From Areca catechu (lineage: Eukaryota; Streptophyta; Magnoliopsida; Arecales; Arecaceae), in contig CM038045.1 of the NCBI GenBank assembly GCA_021397845.1, forward strand, positions 123,052,496-123,116,495: a DNA stretch of 64,000 bases. The letters run 5' to 3'. The notes under the pieces are model-generated. The model worked only from the letters and a program-made list of their open reading frames with translations, was not told the DNA's origin and ran no database searches. Below, piece after piece: positions 33,645-44,577 of the stretch (the stretch's first letter is position 1; each line of letters opens with the position of its first letter). A program made the translations under genes and the position numbers.

Positions 33645-34902
33645 TTGATTAGATCAAACCTAGAGCCTGTTGTAGATGCATCCTTAAGGAGATTTGGTAA
33701 AGTACCATGTCAACCAGATAGATACTATATTTTCTTGGTATGTGATGGTGATCCTACAGAACTTGATGAAAACAATGATGATTCGATCACTTATACGGAT
33801 GCGATGCAAATTTTTGATTATGAGAAATGGCTTGAAGCCATGATTTCCAAAGTAGAGTCCATGAAAATTAACATTGTATGGACACTCATTGACCCACCTA
33901 AAGGGATTAAACCCATAGGATGTAAGTGGATTTTCAAAAGGAAAAGGGACATGACGGAATAGTGGAGATCTATAAAGCTCATCTAGTTGCCAAGGATTAT
34001 CATCAGCGTTATGGTATTGACTATGATAAGACACTTTTACCTGTGGCAATGCTTAGCTCCATTCGGATTATACTTGCAATAGTGGTGTATCTTGATTTTG
34101 AGATCTGACAAATGGACGCAAAACTACTTTTCTAAATGGAGAGTTAGAAAAAGAGGTCTATATGATATAACCTGAAGTATTTACATCTACAGATGAATCA
34201 AAGGTGTGCAAGCTTCAGAGATCTATTTATGGATTGAAGTAGGTATCTCGAAGTTGGAATATGCACTTTAATAAGTTAATTAAAATGTATGGCTTCATTA
34301 AGAATAGAGAAGAGTGCTGCATTTACAAATAGGCTAATGGTTCAGTAATTATATTTTTTATTTTGTATGCGGATGACATTCTCTTAATCAGGAATGATAT
34401 TCTTACAATGTAGGGAATAACAGTTTAGCTAACATCCCAAATTTCTATAAAGGACCTGGGAGAAGCAACCTACATCCTTGGGATAAAGATCTATAGGGAT
34501 AGATCTAAAAGGTATTCTAATTGACGTACATTGATACTATGCTGAAGCATTCAACATGGTAAATTTTAAGATAAGCTACTTTCGATAGGGTATAGAATTA
34601 CTCTTTCTAAGAAGGATTGTTTGACAACTCTTAAAGGGAGAGAGTGTGAGTAAGATTCCATATATCTCGATAATGGAATCCATTATGTATGCCATGATAT
34701 GTACGTGACTAGATATAGTATACTCACTGGGAGTAGTGAGTAGATACCAATCTGTTCCAAGTGAGAACTATTGGAAGGTCATAAAAACTATTCTTAAGTA
34801 TTTGAGAAATACTAAGGACTAGTGGTTGGTTTATAAAGTTTTGACTTGAAACTAGTCGGTTATATCGACTCCAATTTTTAGTCAGACTAGAATGATAGTT
34901 GT
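33645..34902 (+). pseudogene. Copia-C reverse transcriptase, truncated by the outer Tat LTR
   Basis: A 105-codon frame at 33645-33962 leads into RT (DYEKWLEAM, IVWTLIDPPKGIKPIGCKWIFK). Further blocks are AHLVAKDYHQRYGIDYDKT, SIYGLK and the catalytic box YADD at 34366-34377. KDLGEATYILGIKIYRDRSKR follows. RNase H begins near 34855 (DSNF) but is interrupted at 34902 by the outer Tat LTR. The rest of this element should lie beyond the right end of the window. Confidence 0.8.
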
Positions 34903-36260
34903 TGCCACCTAGAACATCGTGGCTGTAGCTAGAGATGGTTTCAGACCGCACCTCATCGCTAAGACATGCTTAGTCACCCGAAACCTACAAAAAAGAGAAG
35001 ACCCGGGCTGGTGATCCTGACAGGGGAACTCTGACACTCAAGTCAGTGGTGATCCAGGGGAACAGATCCTCCCGATCGAGCCCCGTAGGTGGGCTACATG
35101 CTAGGAGGAGAAATATGTGAAGTGAGAGAGTGCGAGTGGGTCGAGAGCAGAGCGTGGGAGTGGCAGCAAAGGAGAGCCCGAGATTGGTGGCTGTGTCCAT
35201 CAAGGCCCTTTTCATGGGTCTCTGGTAGCTTGGAGAGATGGCCTTCCTATCGTTGCCCTCCTCTTGCCCGTGTGTTTGCTCACTAGTGACCTGACTTACC
35301 TCTTTCTGGGAACCTTGGAGAGGTCTTTTTAGCTAGATGACCATTGGACGGCTGTCTCGATATCCCCCCGCTGGTGATGCGACATTCCTTACTGTGTGGG
35401 AGGCGGCTTTCCTCATTCATGATAGGGAACATCATCACACGCTCTGGCCATCCTTTCGATCGCTCCATTTTGAGAAACCTGGTAGAGCCTCGATCGGGGG
35501 GCAACCTCCTCCTGGGTTTGAACCTTCTGAGTTGACTTTCTCTTTTGGGGTGACATAGATGGTTGGCAGGGGGCGCAACACCTCGATCGGGGTGCGTCCT
35601 CTCATTCTGGTGCAAGTGGTAGCTAGGGCAGTTATTGCGACCTGACGGGCACCCCTCCATGGTCCTTGGGCGGCTCACCGTCATCCAAGGAAGGCCACCA
35701 CATCCTCCGGCTGCAAGGCACTTCATCCGAGGTGGGGCGAGCTCAGGGAGGCAGAGCACGACTTCGGCCATGACATCTCGACCTCGAGGGGAGCCAGTCG
35801 GGCGAAGGAGTCTGGGCAGAGGAGGAGCTCGACTTTAGTCATGGTGTCTCGACCTCGAGGGGAGCCACCGGGCGAAGGAGTTCAGGCAGAGGCGGAGCTC
35901 GACTTCAGCCATAGCATCTCGACCTTGAGGGGAGCCAGCCGGGCGAAGGAGTCTGGGCAGAGGTGGAGCTCAACTTTGACCATGGCATCTCGACCTCGAG
36001 GGGAGCCAGCCAGCCGGGCGAAGGAGTCCGGGTAGAGGTGAAGCTCAACTTTGACCATGGCATCTCGACCTCGAGGGGAGCCAGCCAGTCGGGCGAAGGA
36101 GTCCGGGCAAAGGTGGAGCTTGACTTCGACCGCGGTGTCTTGACCTTGACAGGAGCTAGCTGGGCGAATGAGTTCGAGCAAAAACGTTCGTCGTGGCAGC
36201 TTCACCAACATGGCATCCGACAGGGTCTGACATGAGTTCCATGTTAGTGATCCAGCCACA
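34903..36260 (-). repeat. 3' LTR of the outer Tat
   Basis: On the plus strand it runs TGCCACCTAG...CCAGCCACA, and the start matches the 5' LTR inner end at 63160 (TGTCACCTAG). The minus-strand start TGTGGCTGG is preceded by a purine tract. The five bases before 34903 are GTTGT, the likely target duplication. Subrepeats fill 35765-36175. Confidence 0.85.
35765..36175. repeat. Six ~71-75-bp tandem subrepeats in the outer Tat LTR
   Basis: The core TCTCGACCTCGAGGGGAGCC recurs near 35778, 35849, 35919, 35990, 36065 and 36140. It is the same unit as in the Tat-A LTR but with an added GTCTGGGCAGAGG-like segment and a different copy number. Open frames in it on both strands are artefacts. Confidence 0.9.
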
Positions 36261-36261
36261 T

Positions 36262-36274
36262 CATTTTCCCCCCA
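36262..36274 (-). other. Polypurine tract of the outer Tat
   Basis: On the minus strand this reads GGGGGGAAAATGA immediately before the LTR start TGTGGC, the expected place for plus-strand DNA priming. Confidence 0.75.
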
Positions 36275-36313
36275 CTCCTGAGTCCCGTTGGTGCGTGGCG
36301 CTCAGGGCGAAGG

Positions 36314-36667
36314 GAGTTAATGCGGTGTTGACGTGGAAAGGTAAAAATCTAGCATAATAATTACTGCGATTGCCGGTGCTTCATGGAGCTGTCCTTCGAG
36401 CCAATGTGGTGGAGACACGTGGAGCCGTCCAAGGAACACTTATTGCTGGTGCGAAATTCATAAAGGTCGCGATTGAAACGAGGCATCATGGAGTTAATGC
36501 GGTGCTAACGTGGAAAGGAAAAAATCTAGCATAATAATTACTACGATCGCCGGTGCTTCATGGAGCTGTCCTTCGAGCCAATGCGGTGGAGACACGTGGA
36601 GTCGTCCAAGGAACACTTATTGCCGGCGCGAAATTCAGAATGGTCATGATCGAAACGAGGCATCATT
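36314..36667. repeat. 177-bp tandem duplication in the outer Tat 3' region
   Basis: GAGTTAATGCGGTG starts at 36314 and again at 36491, and AGCATAATAA at 36351 and 36528, a period of 177 bp. The two copies differ at about a dozen positions. The flanking 36275-36313 and 36668-36949 are non-coding. Confidence 0.9.
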
Positions 36668-37261
36668 CTTCGTCGATTGCTGACACGTGGCGGTGATCCG
36701 ATGGCGGTGGTTCTGTAACGGTACGGTTTGAGTTTGGTCACTTCAAAATGAAAGACAGATTGCCAAAAATATCTCTTCTTTCAAACATCACGTGCCCGCC
36801 ATCGCACCAGAGATCCTTCTTCTCCCCCGGCAGTCCTTGTCTTCCCAAGTTTAGCCAGGTTCGTCTCCTTCCCCTTCTTCCGACTGGGTAGAATCTTCCT
36901 CCAAGGTTACGGTCTTCTCGGACCTCGTCTGTCTCTTCCTTCTCATTCTATGTCCTTTGGCTATTTTTTCTTCTTCCGAATGTCTCGCTTCGGGCCAAAC
37001 TTCCATCCCTTGACTGACCAAGGTGAGGCTGGGCCTTCTTGGCCAAGACCGCCTTCTTCCTACATTGAGGAAGAAATGTACTTCAAGATCCGAAGAAGGC
37101 CTTGCCCTACGGGTATAGTTATCAGGGAACCCAAGGTCCGTCTCCCAACTCCTCCTCCTATACCTGCCCCTGAACCATCTCGATCGATAAGTCCCGGCGA
37201 CATCGCTTCGACAATGACCGGCGAGGAACTCTCGACCTTTCGGGACACCTATGGCATCATA

Positions 37262-37535
37262 GACTCCATCCAACTCTTGATCCCTCGACCAGGGGAGCGG
37301 GTCACCTCTAATGGCCCGTGCCAGATTGCCCTCTACGAGGAATCCCTCACAAGGGGCCTCCGATTTCTTTTTCATCCATTCTTTCTCTTGGCATCCCAGA
37401 CTCCATCTGGCTCTCTGTCCCTCAACCAGGGGAGCGGGTCACCTCCAGTGGCTCGCACCGGATTGCCCTCTACGAGGAATCGCTCGCAGGCAGCCTCCGA
37501 TTTCCTTTTCATCCATTCTTCCTCTTGGAGCTGAG
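37262..37535 (+). repeat. 137-bp tandem duplication inside the antisense ORF
   Basis: GACTCCATC starts at 37262 and 37399, and AGGGGAGCGG at 37291 and 37428. Because 137 is not a multiple of three, the second copy continues in another frame. The downstream protein follows on from copy two. Confidence 0.95.
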
Positions 37536-37956
37536 AAACTATTGCCTCGTTCCTGCTCAGCTTATCCCAAATGCCATTAGGACCATATTTTCTTTCATTG
37601 TTCTTTGCCATTTCCATGGGATTGTTGCCCAATTTTCTCTCTTCAGGATCTTTTTCACTCTAAAATGCCACTCATCCGAGGAGGGGTGGTGGTCCATCTC
37701 TTCCCGTCCAAAGGGCATAAAATTTGAGCTTCCCTCTTCCATCCAAGGATGGAAGAGTAAATATTTCTTCGCCTTGGTCAAGGGGGTTGACTGGGTTTGG
37801 AGCGACCCAGATCGATCACCTAACCAAAATCCAACTATCAAAGCGGCGATCAGGAGGTTTACGGCCAACTTCACACCGACCAGATTCCCTCCCTCGAGAT
37901 TCTACTGTCAGAGCAGAACCTATTTGAAGTTGGGGTCAGCCCAATGTGGGAGTTGG

Positions 37957-38060
37957 GTGAGTTCGGCTGGAACTTTGTCTTTTTCTTCTTTCTTCTTCTT
38001 CTTCTTCTTCTTCTTCTTTTTTATCTGAGCTCGGAGTTGACCTTGTCCTTCTTTGTGCAG
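37957..38060 (+). other. Predicted intron 1 of the antisense ORF
   Basis: The donor is GTGAGTTCGG and the acceptor is CTTTGTGCAG, preceded by a (TTC)n pyrimidine tract at 37980-38022. The flanking coding segments belong to the same protein. Confidence 0.6.
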
Positions 38061-38713
38061 GCATGAACTTCTCTTTGGATGACCTCCTCGATTTCTCCCG
38101 AAAGAGGGGTCTGCCAGTGGGAGCGAGGGAGTCCCCACCGAAGAGAGCCCTGGACGAGGACAGGGCAAGGGTGGCACCTGTCGAGTCAGCTAGGCCGAGT
38201 GGGAGGAGGGCCGAACCTACCTCCGAGCTGAACCTGGGGAAAGCTGGACCTACTCCTGAGTCAAGCAGGATGATGGCCGAGCCCACTTCTGAGCCGTCGA
38301 GGCAGCAAGATGTGTCCCTAGTGCCAGAGCTCGAAGTGATCACCCAGGCCAGGATTGTTGCTGCTGCTATCGTGATGCCCCCACCTCCCAAGATCATTGA
38401 GGTTGAAGAAGATGGGGAGCAGGAGAGAGTGGCGTCAACATCAGTGGCAATGTCCGTGGTGGCGGCGAGCTCCCACCGTGCACTTGAGTCCTCCTCGGCC
38501 GGAGGAGATGGCGATGCCGCATCAACAATGAGGAAGAGGGAGAGAAACCCTCGCAAGCAGCTGCCCGAAGTGGTGCTGAATGCCTCATTGGTACGAGACA
38601 AGGAACTAGCCGAGTGCATGATGGATTTCGCCATCCCAATGCACGATCGGTGGGAGAAGGCGGGGAAGCTTCTGGGAGATGCCATTAGCTGCACATTCCC
38701 GCAACTCTTCTCG

Positions 38714-38783
38714 GTAAGTACTCCTTTCGCTCACCCCTTTCCTTCCTTCTTTTTCACTGAGGCTGATGTCTTCTTCGGTGCAG
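38714..38783 (+). other. Predicted intron 2 of the antisense ORF
   Basis: The donor is GTAAGTACTCC and the acceptor is TCTTCGGTGCAG, 70 bp, with a pyrimidine-rich 3' half. It lies between the low-complexity middle and the coiled-coil end. Confidence 0.6.
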
Positions 38784-39514
38784 CTCGGTGCCGAACTCCT
38801 ACTGATAAGAGATTGCTGCAAGAACTGGGCCAGGAAGGACAAGTAGAGGGCAGCAAAGCTCAAGTCCTTAAAGGCCGATGCCAAGCAGCAGGCTGACCGG
38901 CCTGGGAGGCTAATATCAAGAATAAGGAGCTCCGAGGTGAGATCGTAAGCACCAAGAGGTGCATAAAGGAGCTTGAGGAATCTCTAGACTGGGAGAGGAG
39001 CCGGTCCAAAGGTAGGGTGGAAGAGCTCAAGGCCAAGGAGGCCAAGCTTAAAGAGCTTGATGCCGAAGTGGCTCGGGAGAAAGAATAGGCCCGAGCTCTT
39101 CGGGCGGAGCAGGAGGCGGTGAAGGAGCAGGCCAACACTGTTGAAAAAAGGATCATGGCCGTCGAGCAGAAAGCCTCGGCTGCCAAAAAGAGGGCCGTGG
39201 CTGCTGAAGAGAAGGCCGCGATGGCTGCCAGCTCGGTAAAGGCCGTAAGGAAGGAGGCAGTCGAGGTAGTGGCGAGGTTCAAGGCCTCCAAGGAGTTCGA
39301 CATTAAGTTTCATGAAGCGGCGATGGACTCCTTCCTCAAGGGGTTCTTGTATTGCCGATCTAAGGTGGAGGACCTTATTCCGAAGAAGAACATGTACCTA
39401 CTGAGTCTCTTGGGTTTGAGCTCGACCCGTCACCTGGGCGAGGTGGAGGAACCAGCCATTGTTGCCGACCCAACTCCACTGGCAAAGGCCCCCGAAGATG
39501 AAACCCTACTATAG

Positions 39515-40084
39515 GAGGCCCCGAAAGTTGATATGCCATCCGAGCGCTGCCCTGGGAGGGAGCCGGTCAGATAGCCTAGGGGTCGCTATAACTTTTCTTC
39601 CTTTTTGTTTCTGCTCTGGGCTGCCCGGCATGTCGGGGCCTAGAAACAAATGTAAAAAACTCCAAGTTTGATCAATGAATTCTTTTTTCTTTTCTTCTTC
39701 TTGACTTGTGCACCTTACTTTTTGGCATTTCGGCTTGTATATTCTTGTGTTCTTTATACTTTGTCAAACTTCCTCCCTTCCCTTCTTGGCTGCCTGCGTG
39801 CATGAACTTGCGGAGGCATCTCTCTTGGAGGCTTTGAGTCTTTGGGCAATTCTCTATCGAGGTCTGACTTCACGAGAAGATTAAGGAGGAGTTCTTGATT
39901 TGCTGATTCATTCCCACTTGCGGGCGAAGTGGTAGGAGGGCTCCAAGCGCTTCGCCGGTAGGGGTGTATTCAACCTCGACTGGGATCAGCTCCATGTGTG
40001 CACGGCGAGGTCGAGCCCAAACGTTGCACTCATTGGACCCGCCAGGTGATTGTGAGGTGCTGGGCTTCATGAGTTTCTAGGCTT
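39515..40084. other. Non-coding spacer after the antisense ORF
   Basis: I see only a pyrimidine-rich stretch (39680-39705) and no gene. Confidence 0.5.
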
Positions 40085-40815
40085 TGTTGCCGGACTGGAG
40101 TCCGGGTTTGAGTGCCGGTATATCGAACTTTAAGCATTTTGTAGATGGTGGGACTTCTTGGAGTCTCTCGTGGACATCTCCGTACTGTGAGCTCGGTGAT
40201 AGGTGCAGGGCGTGAGGAGTTTCCTATCTTTGGTGCCGAACTGGAGTCCGGGCTTTGGTGCCAGACGGGGATTCGGGCTTGAGTGCCGGTCTGCCAAACT
40301 GTGAGCATGCGGTAGATGGCGGGACTTCTTGGAGTCTCTCGTGAACATCTCTGTACTGTGAGCTCGGTGATAGGTGCAGGGCTTTAGGAGTTTCCTGCTT
40401 TGGTGTCGGACTGGAGTTCGGGCTTTGGTGCCGGACCGAGATTCAGGCTTGAGTGCTGGTCTATCGAACTTTGAGCATGCGGTAGATGGCGGGACTTCTT
40501 GGAGTCTTACGTGAACATCTCCGTACTATGAGCTCGGTGATAGGTGCAGGGCTTCAGGAGTTTCCCGTCTTTGGTGCCGGACCGGAGTCCAGGCTTGAGT
40601 GCCGGGCTTCAGGAGTTTCCAGGCTTGAGTGCCGGTCTACCGAACTATGAGCTTACGGTAGATGACGGGACTTCTTGGAGTCTCCTGTGAACATCTCCGT
40701 ACTGTGAGCTCGGCAATAGGTATGGGACTTCAAGAGTTTCCCATCTTTGGTGCCAGACCGGAGTCCGGGCTTAAGGCTTCAGGAGTATTCGGGCTTGAGT
40801 GCCAGACCTAGGGTC
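40085..40815. repeat. Four ~171-bp tandem repeats between integrase and antisense ORF
   Basis: GGACTTCTTGGAGTCT recurs at 40151, 40322, 40492 and 40668 (spacing 171, 170 and 176). Other shared blocks are CCGTACTGTGAGCTCGGTGA and GAGTGCCGGTCT. Partial units extend to 40815. Plant Tat/Ogre elements are known to carry such tandem arrays in this region. Confidence 0.9.
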
Positions 40816-40892
40816 TAGCATCGATGTGTTCTGCAAGGCAAATATGATTTACACAAAGAGGATCTTTATTATTTATGAAGGAAACCCTTACA

Positions 40893-41163
40893 TTACTGAT
40901 AGTATATTTTCAAGTTGGTAGCATTCCATGTCCGTTGGAACCTAGCACCGTTCAGCTCTGTTAAGTAGTAGGCTCCATGGGGAAGAGCTTTGATCACCTT
41001 ATAGGGGCCCTCCCAGTTCGGTGAGAGCTTACCGCATTCTCAAGGCTGAGATACTTCAGCTCGACGCAGCACTAGGTCACCTGGGCAGAAGGCCTTTGGC
41101 TTTTTCCGTGCGTTGTAGTACCGAGCCACTCGCTGATGGTAAGCCACCATCCAGAGTCGAGCC
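40893..41163 (-). pseudogene. Outer Tat integrase C-terminal end
   Basis: Reading minus from 41163: RVARYYNARKKPKAFCPGD then LVLRRVEVSQP, a stop, CGKLSPNWEGPYKVI and so on to WNATNLKIYYQ and the stop at 40893-40895. This is the SH3-like DNA-binding tail of the Tat integrase. It continues the frame of 47915 onward; the chromodomain Gypsy lies between the two, with GAGCC duplicated on each side. Confidence 0.85.
41159..41163. repeat. Target-site duplication GAGCC (left) of the chromodomain Gypsy
   Basis: This matches 47910-47914 exactly. Confidence 0.95.
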
Positions 41164-42783
41164 TGATGCAGAACGAAAGAGGAGATGATGCGATGCGAAA
41201 GTAAATTAAGACTAATTCTTTTTTTATTATTATTTTTTTTTTAATATTTCAGAAGTCGGCTTTGACTCAATGGAAAGTTAAACTAAATTGAAAGAAACTA
41301 GGTAATAATTAAAAGCATAATTTAAAAAAAACTAGGTTATTAGAGTAGTTCAGAAGTAAAGGATCACTAGGGGTTGAGAAACTCCCAGACCTAGGGTTTC
41401 GCTCTGAACTTTCAACAGGACAGAAGTAAAGAGAAGAGAAGGTTATATACCAGGCAGTGATCTTCACAGAGTTAGTGAAAGGACTCTCTTGAGCAGATTG
41501 TTGGATCCCCGGACTCAGATATCTTCGCAATGGATCCTCCAATTCTGGCCCTTTGGCAGAGTTGGCTTCTCCTGAACTCAAGATCTGGGAAAGAAGAAGA
41601 ACAATTTATGGAACCAGATACTCAAGGAAGGATTTACCAGATTGACGAACTTGAAAGCTGATGTTGCTGAAATCTGGATTCTCCTGGAGGCTGATCTGAC
41701 TTCCTCTAGGAATTGCTCTGGATCTGAAGTATCCGGACTGGACCTGGATGCTGGTGGTCGGCCTTGACTTGGAGAGAGGGGCCGTGAGAGATGGGGTAGG
41801 CTAGGGTTCGGTGGAGTGAAGAGGATGATGGGCGGCTAGGGTTTGGAAGTGAAGTGGCTAACCTTGGATTTTTGGGTTGGAGATCTCACACCTCCTCAAG
41901 GTTCCTGGGGAACCCGGATTTACTCCCTCACGGAGCTCAACACCTGGATGCAAGTGCGGAAGAGAGAAACACAAAGTTTGCTCACACATAAATTGGATTC
42001 ATTCATTAGATAACTTTAAAATTTACAAGAGGGGTTTAATTTATAGGACTTTATAAGAGAGCAGGGTTTTACATCTTCCCATGTGGGACTAATAGGGTGG
42101 ATCTTCAAATTAGGTTTGTAGAATCAATTCCCACACATATGGCCAGCCAAGAGGTTCCAAAAATGTTGATTGGAGGCTTCAAAAGGAAGGTAGGTGGCGC
42201 CTCCTAGCCTTGTTCTTCAAGAGAAAATTTCTTTCCCTCAATGGCTCAACTCTTTTGGACACCTCCTTTTCTTTCTCCCTAAGTCATGGTTCTTCCCATC
42301 TTTTCTTTGGGCATTTTTGGCATGGATTGGGCGCCCCCTTGAAGTGCTCCCCAAGAAGAGCTTCTTTCTTTACATAGCTTGGCTCTTATGGAATGTTTTG
42401 GGCCGCCCCCCTTGAATTGTGGATCCCAGATTATTTTCTCCTCAAGTGGCGCATGAGAGAAGGGACCTGCTATCTTGTGGTGTGGGGACCAGAGCATACT
42501 GATGGAGATGTGGCACCCCCTGGACTCAGGCGTGTGGCTGGGAGTGTGGCGCCCACTTGCTTGGCCTTGGGAGAAAATGTGACACCCTGGAGAAGTCCTA
42601 GACCACTACTGAGTCAACATGACTCAACAAAATTAAATTGCAGGGAAATACAGACTCAAGCTAAAATTGAGTTGATCAAGTCAACCCTTATTACAAACCA
42701 AAAAACCCTAATTCTTCGGGCAAGGTCAATCAGAGATCCAGATGGAGCCTTGAAGTCTTCTTCTGAGTCTGGTGCCCGCACCA
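41164..42783 (-). repeat. 3' LTR of the chromodomain Gypsy
   Basis: 1620 bp, on the plus strand TGATGCAG...GCCCGCACCA. It pairs with 46289-47909. Confidence 0.95.
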
Positions 42784-43560
42784 ATTCTCCCGGGATGGGA
42801 GGAACTCGACCCTGTCGAGTATGGATCAAGTTGGCTCTGGTATCTCTCCAAGAGGTCTGGGTCCAATTCTTGTAATTCTTCTCGAGAGATCCAAGAGTCA
42901 TCAGAATCTGGCCTTCCTTGCCAGCGGACCAGGTATCTTTGGTATCCTCGATTACGAGTAGAGATAACCTGATCATCCAGGATCTTTTCAATCTGCTCTT
43001 TCCTCATAGGCCAGTTTGTTGGTGGACACATAGGGTTGGGTTCACTCTCAAGAGCAGGATTAGGCTTAAAAGGCTCACTGGGAATCACAGCTGGCTCTCT
43101 ATACTCTACTAGGTCTGTAATGTTGAAAGTGGAGCTAATGCCTAGTTCTGGAGGCAACTCGAGCACATAGGCATTGGATCCTACTCTCTTCACCACTCTA
43201 AATGGTCCAGCTCCTCTAGCATGTAACTTTCTAACAGTTCCAGGAGGAAACCGTTCAGGCCTTAACCTAATCATTACATAGTCTCCCTCAACAAAAGTTT
43301 TGACTCGCCTTTGAGAATCAGCCAACTTCTTATAAGTTTCATTACTTAAATTTATTTTGGCATGAATTTCTTTATGCAAGTCTTTTATATGCTGTGCAAA
43401 AACTTCAGCAGACTCGGAGACTCGTGTGTGTGGGCTAATAGTGAAATCAGATTAAGTGGTGTGTGAGGCTTGTATCCAAGAACAATTTCAAAGGGACTCT
43501 AGCCTATAGACCTATTGATCGAAACATTGAATGCAATTTCAGCCCTGGACAAAATACAAA
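42726..43560 (-). pseudogene. Integrase C-terminus with chromodomain
   Basis: From about 43560 the minus strand reads EIAFNVSINRSIG, a stop, SPFEIVLGYKPHTPL (the end of the integrase core). A clean 217-codon frame at 43379-42726 follows. Residues about 28-90 form the GPF/GPY-type module (GDYVMIRLRPERFPPG, GAGPFRVVKRVG). Residues about 127-180 form a chromodomain (IEKILDDQ...YLVRWQGRPDSDDSWI) with the expected aromatic residues Y and W. The frame ends inside the 3' LTR (42783). Chromodomains of such elements direct integration toward marked chromatin. The catalytic core is missing, so the domain is stranded. Confidence 0.85.
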
Positions 43561-43711
43561 TCTCAATTCCTGGTGCTCTCAATCAAACCAAAATCTGAGC
43601 CAAAGCCTGGTAAAGGGTCAAGAAAAACTAAACTAGATTGATGATGCATTCCTAAAGAATGGACTTTATTCCAAAGGAACCATAGGTCTAAACCTAACAA
43701 ACTACGACTCT

Positions 43712-44503
43712 CTAGGTTTGACCTTGGGTCGGAGGATGGCATGCAGAGCATGAAAACTTATCATGGGTGCCTAGTAGGTGCCATAAGGTCTTCCAGAAGT
43801 AGGTGGCAAACCTAATAGGTTCTGACACGTGGTTCACTCTAAAGACTTCGACAAAGAATACTTGGATGGTGTAAGAAGCATTGGAAGTCCTAAAGAAAGG
43901 GAGGAAATATGAGGTAGAGTCTCGAATTACCTGCTGGCTAAAGGTGGTGACCTGAAGGTTTGAATGGTAATCTATGAGTGTCAACTGATCATCCTTACGA
44001 AAGGAAAAGTTTGCTACTCCCAGGAATGGATCAAGAGATGGTTCGGGAAGTAGCCTAGGACATGTGATTGCAACAGTTAAAGTTTGTTCTCTAAGCAAAT
44101 AATGATCTACTTTCTCAAGAACTGGATTGAAGAATGGTTCATGGAAGGGCCTATGGATGATGACCTCAAGACTTGAAATTTGACATTTGGGTACGAAAAG
44201 GTATACTCTATAGAAGGGTAGGTCAGTCATGCGAAGGAAGGGGTCTGGGGTCATAAGGAGGACTTCTACAGGACTGGGTGAATCAATCCGCTCAAGACAA
44301 GGATGTTCAACTAAGATTACGGGAGAGACCTTAGTGGCTGAGCATGGGACAAGGTTCAATTGTAAGAGGCTTGATTCAGTCATCCTAAGGAGAGGATCTA
44401 TCATAGGGTGGGCAAACTTAAACAGTTTAGTGCAAAGATCTTCAATTGGTACTTGGGGAATGACTGTCATTAGAGGATACGCACTGATATCTCGGGCTAA
44501 CAC
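43712..44503 (-). CDS. Orphan 263-codon ORF in place of the pol core
   Basis: This open frame can be extended upstream to about 44567 (QEICENKVPLIKYPQEE). I recognise no protease, RT, RNase H or other known domain. It is rich in Pro, Phe, Leu and Ser, and has no cysteine pattern, coiled coil or clear membrane segment. Repeating phrases of the type DPFLRMT / DPLLRMT / DPFLGVA suggest internal repeats of roughly 50-70 residues. It lies between gag and the chromodomain. The open length in an otherwise interrupted element hints at recent constraint or chance. Whether it is expressed is unknown. Confidence 0.35.
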   Translation of the reverse strand: MLARDISAYPLMTVIPQVPIEDLCTKLFKFAHPMIDPLLRMTESSLLQLNLVPCSATKVSPVILVEHPCLERIDSPSPVEVLLMTPDPFLRMTDLPFYRVYLFVPKCQISSLEVIIHRPFHEPFFNPVLEKVDHYLLREQTLTVAITCPRLLPEPSLDPFLGVANFSFRKDDQLTLIDYHSNLQVTTFSQQVIRDSTSYFLPFFRTSNASYTIQVFFVEVFRVNHVSEPIRFATYFWKTLWHLLGTHDKFSCSACHPPTQGQT

Positions 44504-44577
44504 GATGAGTTCTTCCTGGGGGTATTTGATTAAAGGAACCTTGTTCTCACAAATCTCTTGAATTTATGAACTAGGTC

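Larger units (their letters stand above)
36950..39514 (+). pseudogene. Antisense ORF of the outer Tat (gypsy-associated Transposase_28-like protein with coiled coil)
   Basis: This lies on the strand opposite to gag-pol, between integrase and the 3' LTR, as in Tat elements with extra antisense genes such as maize Grande. The N-terminal exon (36980-37956) encodes the domain with LIPRPGERV...IALYEESL...LRFPFHPF, which I recognise as the putative gypsy-type transposon domain (Pfam Transposase_28, from memory). Exon 2 (38061-38713) is Pro/Ser/Ala-rich and low in complexity. Exon 3 (38784-39514) is a long coiled coil followed by KEFDIKFHEAAMDSFLKGF. Damage: a 137-bp duplication shifts the frame at about 37399, and stops lie near 38843 and 39088. 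Its function is unknown. Confidence 0.65.

Noticed and set aside
36851..37375. Minus-strand 174-codon ORF as the sense 3' gene of the Tat element
   Set aside because: The plus strand carries the recognisable domain and introns. The minus frame is Arg/Glu-rich with no features and is best seen as its shadow.
37980..38022. A (TTC)n microsatellite of interest
   Set aside because: It is the pyrimidine tract of predicted intron 1 and needs no separate explanation.
42194..42500. Hydrophobic plus-strand ORFs (also 47319-47748)
   Set aside because: Both lie at the same place within the two chromodomain Gypsy LTRs, antisense to the element. They are duplicated only because the LTR is.
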